This document shows positions 11,061 to 21,785 of a stretch of DNA of 26,031 bases, piece after piece. The stretch is from contig NW_019091383.1 in NCBI RefSeq assembly GCF_001949145.1, positions 894,261 through 920,291 on the forward strand. Direction: 5' to 3'. The notes beneath the pieces were generated by a model. The model did no database searches. It was not told the origin of the DNA and saw only the letters and a program-made list of their open reading frames with translations. Position 1 is the stretch's first letter. The number at the start of each line of letters is the position of its first letter. Source of the DNA: Acanthaster planci. Its lineage: Eukaryota > Echinodermata > Asteroidea > Valvatida > Acanthasteridae. Made by a program: the position numbers and the translations under genes.

Positions 11061-11516
11061 GACAGCACGTCGTAAATCCCCTCCAGTATCGACGCCACTG
11101 GCCGCCATTTTACACTTCGGTTGTTGCTTGCTTCTCCTTGTTTAATGTACATGTACACATAATAGGAGAAAAGTCCCTCCACTATTTCGTTCAGTCCACA
11201 CTGTGATGGACGCCTCTCTGGTGAAGAGGCTATGAGAGTCTTAGAATATATTTAAGAGTTCCAAAAGGAATTAAGTTAGTCTGATGGATATTGGACAGGC
11301 GGGGCTGGTGGCGTTACTGGATTGAAACCTGTTAGGGAGCACCCGGCTTGGGATGCACATAATATTTCAAAGGGGGCACTGAAAGCACGTAAGCTTTGGC
11401 TTGTACATAGGTTGTGAGCATTTTCACAAGGGCCACAAATTTCCACCAGGGATACAACAAGGCATTGTTTTGTAAAGTTTAATACTATGCAAGTGCTTGG
11501 ATTTTGTATTAACCCT

Positions 11517-11579
11517 AACCCCGTAGGGTGTATGTAAAATCATATTGAAATCGGAGGATGTGGGACTGTTAGGGTTAAA
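11517..11579 (+). repeat. Dispersed 63-bp repeat, copy 1
   Basis: The stretch starting AACCCCGTAGGGTGT and ending TTAGGGTTAAA matches the reverse complement of 17938-18000 over its whole length with about nine substitutions and no large gaps. Its centre, GTAAAATCATA, is identical in both. It has no coding capacity. It is probably part of a dispersed repeat family of this genome. Confidence 0.7.
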
Positions 11580-11919
11580 GGTTATTAATTTCGCATAAGT
11601 ATTGTACAGATTACTTTATACGCAAATAAACAGTTTGAATCATGTGCTGAACTAAACTAATATTAAGTACATGCATATTGGTTTTATGTCATCAGGTTTG
11701 CTGTACATGTATTAACAAAATTGTGTGCAAATTATATTTACATCTAATTATTGTCAAGTGCACGCATGTCAGTGCGTGGAATAATTCACTGGATGATCGG
11801 AAATGGGAGGGATGGCATCAGTATCACTGTGTTATCAGTTGTTACGTCAACTGCTCCAATCGGTTATTCGAGATTCGCTACATGTGAACAAGTTTTTGAG
11901 GACAAAAAGTGCAACGCCA

Positions 11920-13341
11920 TTAGTTTTTGTGGATCTGGTTTACGTTCCCCTTGACGTCTTCGGTTGTCGACACGTCGTGCGCGACGGCCACGCACCTCTT
12001 GCAGAAGAACCTCATAAAGGCCCGCCTGAAGTCCGCACTGAAGCCGTACAGAAAGGGGTTGAGGGTAGAATTCAGGTAGGCCAGCCAGTATGAAGCGTCG
12101 TACAGTTTGCCCAGTATGCAGTTGTTGCAAAACGCTTTGATGGGGAACATCACGACGAAGGGAAGCCAGCACACCAGGAACAAGACGACGATTATGCCGA
12201 GGGTCCGCGCGGTTCGTCGGTTAATCGCAGCGTGCTTCAGCTGGACCTTCTGCAGCCGGAGCTTCCTCATCTTCTCAGCATTCGTGGTTTCCCCTTGGCT
12301 TTGGGGAACAGTACCCGACACAGAAGTCAGTGTTACGTCGCCCGTTTGTGCCGAGCGCATCCCACTACTGTCCGAAGGCGCGCCGGTGTCGATATCAGAC
12401 CGCGTGATGCCAAGATCGGTGCCACTGGTTTCAATGCCTTCAAGAGACACCACCGATTCCCGTTGGAGTCCATGCAAAGATTGCGTACTGGCCCTGAATC
12501 CCTTGTTCGTGTATGTGGACAATTCTTGTAGTGATAGCTCCGAGACATTAGTGAATAGATCGGTGGCGTTACTCAGGCTTGAATTGTTCAGACAATCGTC
12601 AGCGTGTCCACCTTGCGTCTTCTCGCCTTTTTCGCTCAACGGGCGCTCAAATTCTTCAAGAGATTTAAACTGCCCCTTGACTGAGCAGTATACATTGATA
12701 TAGAGGTACACCATCGCACCCATGGGGGTGTAGTATATTACTACAGCGGAAATAAGGACGTATATTGGGTGTGTTAGGTAGACACAGTCATATTCTATGA
12801 AACTTCCGGACACGACGCGAAAGGCGACGATCGCTGGTACCCAGCAGATGGCCGATACGAGCCAGATTGAAGCGACGTACACCAGTGCCCTTTTGCGACT
12901 GCGTCTTCCCATGTGTTTCAGGGGCTTAGTGATAGCCCAGTAACGGTCCAGCGATATCATGCACAAGCTCAGCATGGAAGCGGTGCAGCACATGAAGTCG
13001 ACGGTAATCCACAAGTCGCAAACGATGTCGCCGAGGGCCCAGAATCCTAAAATGGAGTAGGACGCCATGCCGGGCATGACGACAGCTCCTACAATACAGT
13101 CGGCTGTCGCCAAGCTGATGATGTAATAGTTGCTGAGTTTTCGCAGTTTGCGATCGACGATAACTAGTGTGATTATCATGGCGTTTGGGGTGACCGTCGA
13201 CAGGGCCATCAAAGAAGCGACGGACACCGCCAGGGCGTAGGTTGAAGGTGGCACGGCATCATCACCGGGAGTTGACGAGGGAGAATCGGTAATCAACACC
13301 TCTGTCTCAGTAAGGTCAGTTTGCACGATTTCAGATTCCAT
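11920..13341 (-). CDS. Class A G-protein-coupled receptor, biogenic-amine/acetylcholine group
   Basis: This is a single-exon gene of 473 residues, predicted to be a plasma-membrane receptor that senses an amine-type ligand and signals through G proteins. TM1 spans about 36-62 (N53), TM2 72-96 (D81), TM3 106-130, TM4 152-174 (W160), TM5 192-217 (P206), TM6 378-402 and TM7 413-433. D115 is the amine-binding aspartate of TM3. DRY is 132-134, the CWLP switch is 391-394 and NPFLY is 428-432. C108-C186 and C405/C408 are the expected disulfides. The sodium-site residues D81, S122, N424 and N428 are all present. The third intracellular loop (about 219-377) is long, and C447/C450 after helix 8 could be palmitoylated. 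FCNNC and Y418/W419/Y422 recall muscarinic and histamine H1 receptors; CCTAS and SLDRYWAI recall adrenergic/serotonin receptors. The ATG is in strong Kozak context (G at -3 and +4). The ligand cannot be assigned; length suits muscarinic-type receptors. Confidence 0.95.
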   Translation of the reverse strand: MESEIVQTDLTETEVLITDSPSSTPGDDAVPPSTYALAVSVASLMALSTVTPNAMIITLVIVDRKLRKLSNYYIISLATADCIVGAVVMPGMASYSILGFWALGDIVCDLWITVDFMCCTASMLSLCMISLDRYWAITKPLKHMGRRSRKRALVYVASIWLVSAICWVPAIVAFRVVSGSFIEYDCVYLTHPIYVLISAVVIYYTPMGAMVYLYINVYCSVKGQFKSLEEFERPLSEKGEKTQGGHADDCLNNSSLSNATDLFTNVSELSLQELSTYTNKGFRASTQSLHGLQRESVVSLEGIETSGTDLGITRSDIDTGAPSDSSGMRSAQTGDVTLTSVSGTVPQSQGETTNAEKMRKLRLQKVQLKHAAINRRTARTLGIIVVLFLVCWLPFVVMFPIKAFCNNCILGKLYDASYWLAYLNSTLNPFLYGFSADFRRAFMRFFCKRCVAVAHDVSTTEDVKGNVNQIHKN

Positions 13342-13515
13342 GGCGTTTTAAGTTTGCTTTAGTTTTGTGAAGTGTTATTCGGCTTTTGTCTATCACTGGT
13401 TGTGACGTTGTGCTTCCCGATGCCGTTCAAAACATACGGTGCTGGTTTGCATGACAACGTGCATGTAATTTTGCAGTGCGATCAGAGTTCCAGCGCTCAG
13501 CTGTAGATCCCAAGC

Positions 13516-13620
13516 GTTATATTTGACTCGTGGTGTGGGCCTACGTGATTAGCCCTCCAATCAAATGACGCATAATCTGTACGTCACGTCAACATGATCA
13601 TATAGTTTGGCTGCCATTGG
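13516..13620 (-). promoter_or_regulatory. Putative receptor promoter: CRE pair, CCAAT boxes, TATA-like box
   Basis: In the direction of the receptor gene the order is CCAAT (13620-13616), TTGACGTGACGTACA (13592-13578) with two overlapping TGACGT half-sites, an inverted CCAAT (13557-13561) and a TATA-like CAAATATAAC (13525-13516). The TATA-like box lies about 175 bases before the ATG, leaving room for a short 5' UTR of about 150 bases. TGACGT half-sites are CREB/ATF targets, so cAMP-linked control is plausible. The words are seen; promoter function is inferred from their order and position. Confidence 0.4.
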
Positions 13621-16030
13621 TCAAGGTATCCTTGGCTGACAAAAAAAGAATTTCCATGGCGTCAACAAAATGCTACCTCGTTTTTTCCAACGTGCAGTTC
13701 GTTTAAGGTTACATTTCCGGCTCAATTCTGACAGAATCACACCTGAAATAAACGAAAACAGCACTTTTATTATCAACACACGGAAACGAGAGCACCAAAT
13801 ATTACTCAGAAGTAAAATGTAGCATGGAGTGCTGCGGCTTGTATGAGTGCATGACCTTATTGTTCCCTGACGCGCTAATCTTCTGCTGTTAAGACAATGT
13901 ACCATACCGTGCTGTGGCGCTGATATACGAATTTGCTTTTCCGTTTCAATGCCATTCCCAGAGAAAGACAAAAAATGACGATAAATAGGGACGAATAAGT
14001 GTTTTTTTTCGTGATTTACAATGCTCTGAAGTGAAATCTAGTAGTGATATTTCGAAATTGGAATCAACATTTAGGGCGAAAGACCCCTCCTTGACGAAAT
14101 TAACCTTTGTTCAAATTAAGCAATTTAAATGAAATAAGCGCTAAAAAAACCCCAGGAAAATCTATATTCATCTTCTTTCAAAGAATGGTAATTTCCTTTT
14201 TTTAAATAATTACCACTTTAATGGCAGTAGTTTCAATCGTGAACACCCGTGTAATTTAGTGAGACAGACAATAGCTTTGTTCAATAATAATTCAACGCAT
14301 CCAACATTGCTAAGGTTATTAAACGCGAAAAACGGATGGCGCCAAGCAAGGCATGAAATTACTTTCGATGGCAAACATCGATACAAGATGGTGTTCGTGC
14401 CGCACGATATCTTGTCAAACCTCCATAAATTTCGTTAGGTAGAATGCACATAAAGCGTGCTTCATTCCATTTGTTTTTCAACGGTTTTACAATTGACAGT
14501 ATATAATCGTAAGAACTGGGTACCTATGACCAGCTCTTTTAGGCAGCGAATTCAAAGCACAAAGTCTTCCCAGAGCTCCGCAGAGCTACTTTTATCTTTC
14601 TCGTGCGCTTAATTTTTTTCAGATGTTGGCAAGAAAAACAACTGTGGATTTATATCAATTGAATGAACCCCGAATAATCAGGAAGTGGTATTTAAAAAAG
14701 CCTTGTACGGTACCCTTTTTGTTTAAAATTCATCCCAAGTTTCCTTCTTAATGAAAATGATGCAGATGCTTTCAAAAGGTGGAAGCCGGAGTATACAGTG
14801 AATTTGTTTCTAATTCGACCAAACTTTGCAAAGATTTCAACACGCAAAGATTCCAAAGACCCACGTTTTTTACATTAAGCTTGCCATTTGGAATGTCTTG
14901 AAGATATACATGTAGGCCTACATATTACTGAAAATAGGGACGCGCTACTGCGAGCGACTCCTCCGGTGCAAAAGCACGAACGATTTCGGTTCCATGCATG
15001 TAATGCGAATCGTTCTCGACTTTTCTCGAGAAAACTCACGACCACTTGATACGCGTTGTCCCCAAGTTTCAGTTGACTCGTTTTGTTTTGACAAACTAGC
15101 GTTCTCATATCATTTTAAATAGAAAAGAAAGACATGCAGAAATTTCCAACAGTTTTTTTCTTGCCTTCCGAGATAAAGATGTCCATTTTTTTCAGAGTAA
15201 CGTACGCGTGATTGGGGCCATCATTTTGAATCCACAATTCCTGACTGCCCTTTACATGTATTAACCAAATCTTCATAAAATTAGGGCTTGTTTTTCTCGA
15301 AAGCGACTCAGTGTTATTGTTTCATGTTTATTTTGAGGACGTAGTTGCATATTCGAAAACAACGTTGGTGTGTTTTTAACTCATCAAATCATCAGTAAAA
15401 TTATTGTAAAAGTTAAACACATGTAAGTAATTTTTGGCCACAGTTTGTGAAAAATATCTGACAATAATATTGAGCGGCATCAACTTTTACCCCTCCCCCC
15501 AGCGGGGGTATTTCTGAAATACACCCCAGGATGCCTGATGTTACTTTTTAATGCATTTTGTATGTTTGTGAAGGTATTACATCAATATTTTTAATCGTTA
15601 TATTTTGATAACACAATTTCCATAAGTTTACCCACCATGAAACCCGACGTAAAACGAAATGTCGTTTTAATGCGGCAACTTTGTGGTACACACTTTTCTC
15701 AGAATGTACACGATAAAAGAGTAGGCTTATCACACCTTTTGCAAGGTTATACTCTGACTTAAAACATTAAAAAAACCTGATGTACAGACAATCTATGAAC
15801 TAGGACTTCAAGCACTCCTTCCTGCAAGGTGTAGACTTAATTTTGACCGCAGCTTTGCGTACGTGACATCACCATTATTCATCGAAGACACTGCCTTGCG
15901 CTGCCGTAGCTGGAAGTGTTACGCAATCCAGTGTCATGTTAATATTTTCTCCTTTAATACTTTGCCAGCCGTAACACGCTTTGAACCAACTCTGACTCTG
16001 AACTGAAATTGCGCATCTGTGTGTCAAATC

Positions 16031-16065
16031 GTCCACGGTGAAATGGTCCACGGTGAAACAGTCCA
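16031..16065. repeat. 15-bp tandem repeat, about 2.3 copies
   Basis: GTCCACGGTGAAATG is followed directly by GTCCACGGTGAAACA and then GTCCA. It probably arose by local slippage duplication; no function is suggested. Confidence 0.85.
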
Positions 16066-17937
16066 AAAAATAGAATATGTCGTGGCGGAATTCGGAATGG
16101 AAATACGCGTACAAGAGGACGAGTGCCTTCAATAGAATATATTACATTTATTGGTCTGTAATATTCCAAATGTTGGGACTTTTTAATAGAGTGTAATTGT
16201 TCCACTCACTGGTGGAAATGTGCTTCAAACAGAATAGATTCCCAAGCGGTAAATGATGCGTTCGGTTTCTTTGTATTGAGCAATATCCGACTCGCGCGCG
16301 ACTTTTCTTTTTCCTGAGACAGACCGTGACGTGATGAACAAGTAACCAGTCTTTAAACCTTACAGAATTTTCAACACCACTTGGATGAGTTGTCACAACG
16401 TCCTCTAGCTTCGAGCATATTTTTACCATGATGAGAAATGACACATATGGAATTAAATATCAGTCAGTCAGTGTGGAAAGAGTTCCATATACGTATAACA
16501 CTAATGATTCCCCGGTGCACAAACCTATGAGTGCCTGCAAACAAACGCAGTGTCTTCTAAGTAAATGCTTCGGGACTTTTATGATAAGTTATCACGTTCT
16601 GATGGTTATTATAACATTTCTAGGGAAACTTGGTGTTGTCCATGTATGGAACTCTCTCCGTAAAGGTTACCCCAAATTCCTAAAGTTGCATTTGGACATG
16701 GCATGAATTCTAGACATGAATGAATATGTTACGGCTAAAATCTTGAACACATAAACCGGTACTTCCTCTCGGAAGGTCCGATTAGATTGAAGTTTCACAT
16801 CCTATGGTCAGTCCGAAACCATGTTTTATTTTTCTTCGAAAATAGCGAAGGGCAGCGATCACGCTTTTATGAAGTACAACCCTTAGGCCTACCTTTGAAA
16901 CTGCATGCGTTGTGTAGTGCCTTCACCCAGAGCACAATCGACATGTTCACCTGCATTTACAAGCACTGCGCTGCTGTCGTGACAGTTTCGTTGTTTTTTT
17001 CTCGCATATTGGCTGAAACATGGGAAACGACTTCGACCAAAGAATCCAATATCCTTAGATACACTTGAACTTTGCTCGGCAGGCAACAATCACGTCTTCC
17101 AGAACGACAAATGAACAGTTGGGTATTTGGCCCACGATCGAGATCTAACCTGTCCACTTTGTGCTGGAGTCGCACCCTGTCACGCCCAACCGCATTGTGT
17201 CCACGAGGGAATTGTGCAGATGTAAGAGAGCCTGCCTTTCATGGTGCCTGGCTTTCGCATCACACCTGCTCAATTAAAAGATGCAAAGCAGGTGGACATG
17301 CCGTGCGAGAGCTCGTTATGAAGGTGGTTCATCAGTGGTAGGACTTTGACACGTTTGATGTTGCATTATTCACGTGGTTCTTGGTTGAGCATTCCTAACG
17401 ATTAGGAGCTCCTCTATACCCAATGTAAAAACAAGTAAGTACATTGTGTTCGTAGACACTGCTCTTAAGACTCAATTGTCCTCAATAGAAATGTAATAAT
17501 ATTGAACGTTGTTAGAATTTAACCGCTGAATGCAACGATTTTAGTTTGCCTATATAACCACATATAAGTAATACATGATTATATATAACGTACCCATGTA
17601 TTTTTGAAAGAAAGACAAATGACTATACTTATGGAGGTTAAGCACACAAAAATGCAGTAAACATGGTATGCCCCAACATTGAGGACGGGTCTTTGTCCTC
17701 CCGGATTATGCATGAGTAGACCCTCAGTACTTCTAGGGCCATTGAATTGAAATGAAACGATGGCGTTTGTGAGGGTGCTTCATGCAGTCCCTCTGTTAGT
17801 GTAAACGGTTTGTCCTTTCTCTAAGGTTGAACAAAGAAATGTGGCATATGATACGGTTTCTACACTGAAACTCAAATATGCCAGTCGTTTTTAAAGTAAG
17901 GTCCTTGAAAAAATATGGGAATGGGTGTGACAATCAA

Positions 17938-18000
17938 TCTAACCTTAAAAGTCCCAAATCCCCGGATTTCAGTATGATTTTACGCACACCCTAGGGGGTT
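17938..18000 (-). repeat. Dispersed 63-bp repeat, copy 2 (inverted relative to copy 1)
   Basis: The reverse complement begins AACCCCCTAGGGTGT and continues through GTAAAATCATA to TTAAGGTTAGA, matching 11517-11579 with about nine substitutions. The two copies face each other across the receptor gene, 6.4 kb apart. Confidence 0.7.
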
Positions 18001-19525
18001 ACCCACTACCGTTGCGAAGCAAAAAAAGAAAGGCGCTCATGGGGCGGGAAGTTGATTGTGGGCTGAGGGCAAGCTGCCTTCCTCCGACACACGTTGCCAT
18101 TTAAAAAAGTTATTATTACAAGTATTTCATTTTAGGGCTTGAAAGTGCCAACATTTAAGAAACAGTACTACGTTATCACATTTCTTTTTGGGGTGGGGTA
18201 GGATGAGGATTCTTTCACTGATGAAAAAAACAGGACCGTCTTTTTTCTTGGAAAAGTAATCCATTTCCCCCTCCAACGACTAAAGACCTGGCCAGTATAC
18301 CAGGCACCCCACATACCTCCAGCCTATTGTTACTAAACACCCCCCCCCCCGATGTCTGAAAAGAATTCCTCATAATGAGATACCAGCGTAACTATGACAA
18401 CACAAGGGGGGGGGTCTCTCTGTCCCACAGTTTGCATCAAATGTCTGAATATGCTGCTTCTGTAATCGTGTCATCCAGACAGCGTTATTGCCCTCTGGGG
18501 AATGCTAACCTTTTGTTGCGTAAGAAAACAAAGTCCTCGAGAGTGGCTTTGAAACGCATGTGGCGGAACGCGCACTGCGACATTTCTCCCATCATGCGAA
18601 CTAATCCATTCATGCGGTAATGGACTCATGCTTTGTTCGTGTCATGAAATGTTTATTTCATCATTACCATTATTATCAATCTGTCCTGGCATGGAATGTC
18701 GTTTCCAAGGTATGCATGGTCATTGATGGATTGGGGGACGGTCGGTGAAGGCCTGACAACCTCAAACGAGCTGGTAAATCTTTTGTCTTACTGTCACTTT
18801 CGTGTAGGCTGCAAAAATTCAAACCTGCGAACAAGTGTAGACATCAGTTGGGCACCATTGGTATTGTTGAAATTTACTTCGCCATTACAGGCCAATATAC
18901 TGAAGATGTCACACCTTGTTAACAGGTAGACATTCCAATGGAGCCAGTGCAGTGGGTGCCCATAACCTAGTTACGTCCACTGAGCACCACGGGAAAGCCG
19001 ACACATTAGTGTGGCGTCATCAGTTTGTCGACCCCCAGGTGAGCCGAGCAGTCAACGATCGGCAATTCCTCAAGGGAGTTCTGGTAACTTCAGAAGATGG
19101 AAACAATTCCACTTCCTCGACAGCATGCATGCTTGGAAATAGATGTTGTCTTGCACACATACTATTCAAAGACAGGTTTCAAATGGACTTTCCAAGAGAT
19201 CTCGCGAAGAATTGGCGCAGTTGTGAAATATCACTGCACACCTTTGATCACTGCGCCGAAGGCAATATCTAAGGCTAGTTTGAACTCTGATCTCAGCATC
19301 AGTAAATAAAATGCTGAAGATTCCAAGTAGGAAGAATCTTAAGAACGGAAAAACCTGTCAGAAAGTGGGCTACTCACGCAAAATAAACAGTAAAACATCA
19401 CTAATAAAAGCACTGTTAACACAAGAGTCTGCTTATAACAAGGAAACCTTTAGGCCCCAATCCTTTGTTTTTCATTATTTTCATTCTTGATAATACAAGG
19501 CTCCTTTTTAATGACGATCTTTGCT

Positions 19526-19556
19526 AAGTCCGAAGGACCTCTTATTAACGAGGTTT
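19526..19556 (+). repeat. Dispersed double-hairpin repeat, copy 2
   Basis: The sequence AAGTCCGAAGGACCTC followed by TTATTAACGAGGTTTGG holds two adjacent small hairpins, GTCC-GAA-GGAC and ACCTC-TTATTAAC-GAGGT. It resembles 11030-11060, with arm changes that largely keep pairing. Confidence 0.4.
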
Positions 19557-21095
19557 GGCTGTACTTTTCACTTTGAATAGATGAAAAGAATCAGGTTGGA
19601 TATAAAAACGCGGTAACATTTATTACTGCAATATACATTAGTGAATAAAATAAGAAAACCCAGGTTGAAATAACAGGAAATCTTGCATCTTGAATTCAAT
19701 CCCATCATTTGAATGCAAAAACGTACACAAACTTAAATGCGCACAAATGAAAAGAAAAACCCAAACTTGCACACAACGAAGCATTAATTCACCAACCGAC
19801 CACTAAATTGAACAACCACTATTAAACTGATTGGCATGTGGTTAGGATGCTTTCAAAATGACGCTGTCTCTTCTGAAACAAACGTGAACGTCTGAAATCT
19901 AATTCAGCGGCCCGAACATTACATTGAGCGCAATGTTACTAATTTGGTTTGGGACACTAGTTATTGGTAATTTGACATCTGATCACTGAGCAAGAACAGT
20001 AAAGTGTAATTATTGCAACATCAAAACTTTCTGAAGTGTCCAAACTTCGTTGTTTTTTGTCAGACTTTAGAGGAGAATCCACTAATCATTAATAGTTACC
20101 CCAGATCGGACTTTACTTGCCGTTTAAAAGAATTCAGGAAAAGTGTGGATTGATTGTTTCTAGTGCACTTTCCCGAAACGGAATATCATATAGTTGTAAC
20201 ATAATCTGAGAGGAACCGAAAAGTGCACAAAAATTATATTTGAGATAATAATCATCTTATATAAACCCTTTATAGTTAATATCACTTGTTTGTCGCAACA
20301 CTTTTCAGGCACAATAATTTATGGTTCAATTAAGGTTGTCAGGCTTGTAATCACCGAGTGACATCCTTTGACGTTGACTTCATAAACGGATGCATTGCCT
20401 CTAAATGGTAATTAACGCAGGCAGCCTGTTTTTCTTTTCACGTTGCCTGTATGGCAAATGGCAATGTACTTAAATTCAAGGTTTCTCCAACTCATCGGTT
20501 TACCTTTTTATAAACGCGTAAGGAATGCGCAACAATACAAGATGTAAACAAGCAAACTGAAAGGAAAAGCACCCAGTGGAAATTACTAACGTCCCTCGCT
20601 ACTCTCCTCACATTCTCCTTCTTTTGCTGTGTCGAACATTTCAATCCTAAAAGGAATAGAACGGTAATTATAGTATACATTATCCAGTTATTATTACTAC
20701 TGTGACACACACCGTTGCGTTTTCGTTTCAGGACTTGAAGTGTTGGTATAGAGTTTGTCTTGTGCTTGCTTCAACATCATGAATTCTGTAAGATTTAGGC
20801 TTACTGTTCTTGGAGATTGTCAGTTTTTGATGCCCCAAATCCTATGTTCTTCATGGAATTCCGCAGGACAAAGTAGCACATTTGCAACTGTAGGGTTACG
20901 GATGAGTAATCCTAGAGTTAAATCCTGATGTGTCACTGCTTGAGGTTGGAAAAATACTTTCCAATTTAGGTCAGCCATTATTCTGCTTCAGTGGTTGGTA
21001 AACAAGAAAATTTACTACAGATTGCAGAAACCTTGCAAAGCGAACCAACCCTTTTCTGTCTTTGGTGTTACATGTAGCTTAACCCCCCACCAGTC

Positions 21096-21785
21096 TTGCT
21101 CTCAAGGAGAAGACCCCCCCCCCGTGAAGAAACCATCCCCAAGGTACTCTTGGTCACCACTTTTCACCCGCGTCTTCCTCCCCTCCGCAAAATAATTAAT
21201 GACAATCATCATCATATCCTCCACACTGCAGACCGCCTTGCCAGGCAGTGCAATTCCAGACACCCCACTTGTGGCCTACAGGCGTCGCCGCAACCTACGA
21301 AACCTTACCGTTCGGGCAGAGGTGCCCCCTTTGGATACCCCTCCCCTCCAAGCAAGGCACGTTCAACTGTGATTCTAACAGATGTGTTGTTTGCCAGAAC
21401 CATGCATGTCCTCAAATCAGACACATTCTCTGGACACTCCTCCGGTACAACCCTCAGAACCAAAGGCACCATCACTTGTAGCTCTTCTAATGTCAAATAT
21501 CGCATCTCTGGCAGGGTGTGAAGTGTTCAATATGTTGGAGATCGAGACTGTGAACAGTCTCAAGAAGCGTTTCTATGGCCACAGCGCTACGGTCAACACC
21601 AAACGACTAGATACCCCTGTGGGCCATCACTTCACACAACCTTCCTAACCATTCCATGCCTGACATGATCTCACAGGACATAGAATCACCTGGACACCGT
21701 AAAGATGCTTTTGGCTTCAACAGGGAGAAGCTATGGATTAAACGCCTCCGCACCATACGTACACCCCATGGCTTGAACATGCAAG
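21096..21785 (+). mobile_element. Degenerate Penelope-like retroelement, C-terminal zinc linker and GIY-YIG nuclease
   Basis: Pieces of one protein can be followed in order through several reading frames. They are VLLVTTFHPRLPPLRKI (about 21140-21190), LVAYRRRRNLRNLTVRAEV (21268-21324), a C-x4-C-x2-C-x2-H zinc-type motif (about 21370-21405), TITCSSSNVKYRI, then QYVGD (about 21519-21540), SLKKRFYGH with DTPVGHHF (to 21635), and FNREKLWIKRLRTIRTPHGLN (to 21780). This order, with a YIG-like core, an R in RFYGH and a terminal WI-LRT-PHG block, is typical of the C-terminal part of Penelope-like elements, whose GIY-YIG nuclease nicks target DNA for reverse transcription. At least four frameshifts and internal stops show it is dead. 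No reverse-transcriptase domain was recognised upstream, so the copy is also truncated. A run of 10 C (21114-21123) sits near its left end. Confidence 0.75.

Larger units (their letters stand above)
10400..11919. other. 3' flank of the receptor gene, non-coding
   Basis: This interval lies downstream of the receptor stop codon (the gene runs leftward). It holds one copy of each of two dispersed repeats (11030-11060 and 11517-11579). A YY1-like word, GCCGCCATTTTAC, lies at 11101-11113. ATTAAA on the minus strand (11483-11478) is a possible polyadenylation signal about 440 bases after the stop, but no canonical AATAAA was seen closer on that strand. Open frames here are short and overlap on both strands. 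Confidence 0.5.
13621..21095. other. Long non-coding interval, no gene recognised
   Basis: About 7.5 kb upstream of the receptor hold no frame with a recognisable domain. Seen here are a 14-bp perfect palindrome (14910-14923, ATGTAGGCCTACAT), a short tandem repeat (16031-16065), a pair of inverted words (AGAGTTCCATA at 16479-16489 and its complement at 16645-16655), runs of 11 C (18340-18350) and 9 G (18406-18414), and the second copies of two dispersed repeats (17938-18000, 19526-19556). Open frames of 60-118 codons occur on both strands but lack family resemblance; several begin at non-ATG codons. Confidence 0.55.

Noticed and set aside
11864-12703. Open frames of up to 198 codons overlapping the receptor on both strands
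   Set aside because: They are antisense or frame-shifted shadows of the receptor coding sequence.
16889-17341. Overlapping open frames of 66-93 codons on both strands, some bordered by CAG or GTGAAC
   Set aside because: Frames on opposite strands are equally open, no domain is seen, and the splice-like words are common by chance.
18891-19272. Possible exon with CATTACAG before it and CCCCAG|GTGAGC inside
   Set aside because: The frame starts at TTG, the donor cuts it in the middle, and the product resembles nothing known.
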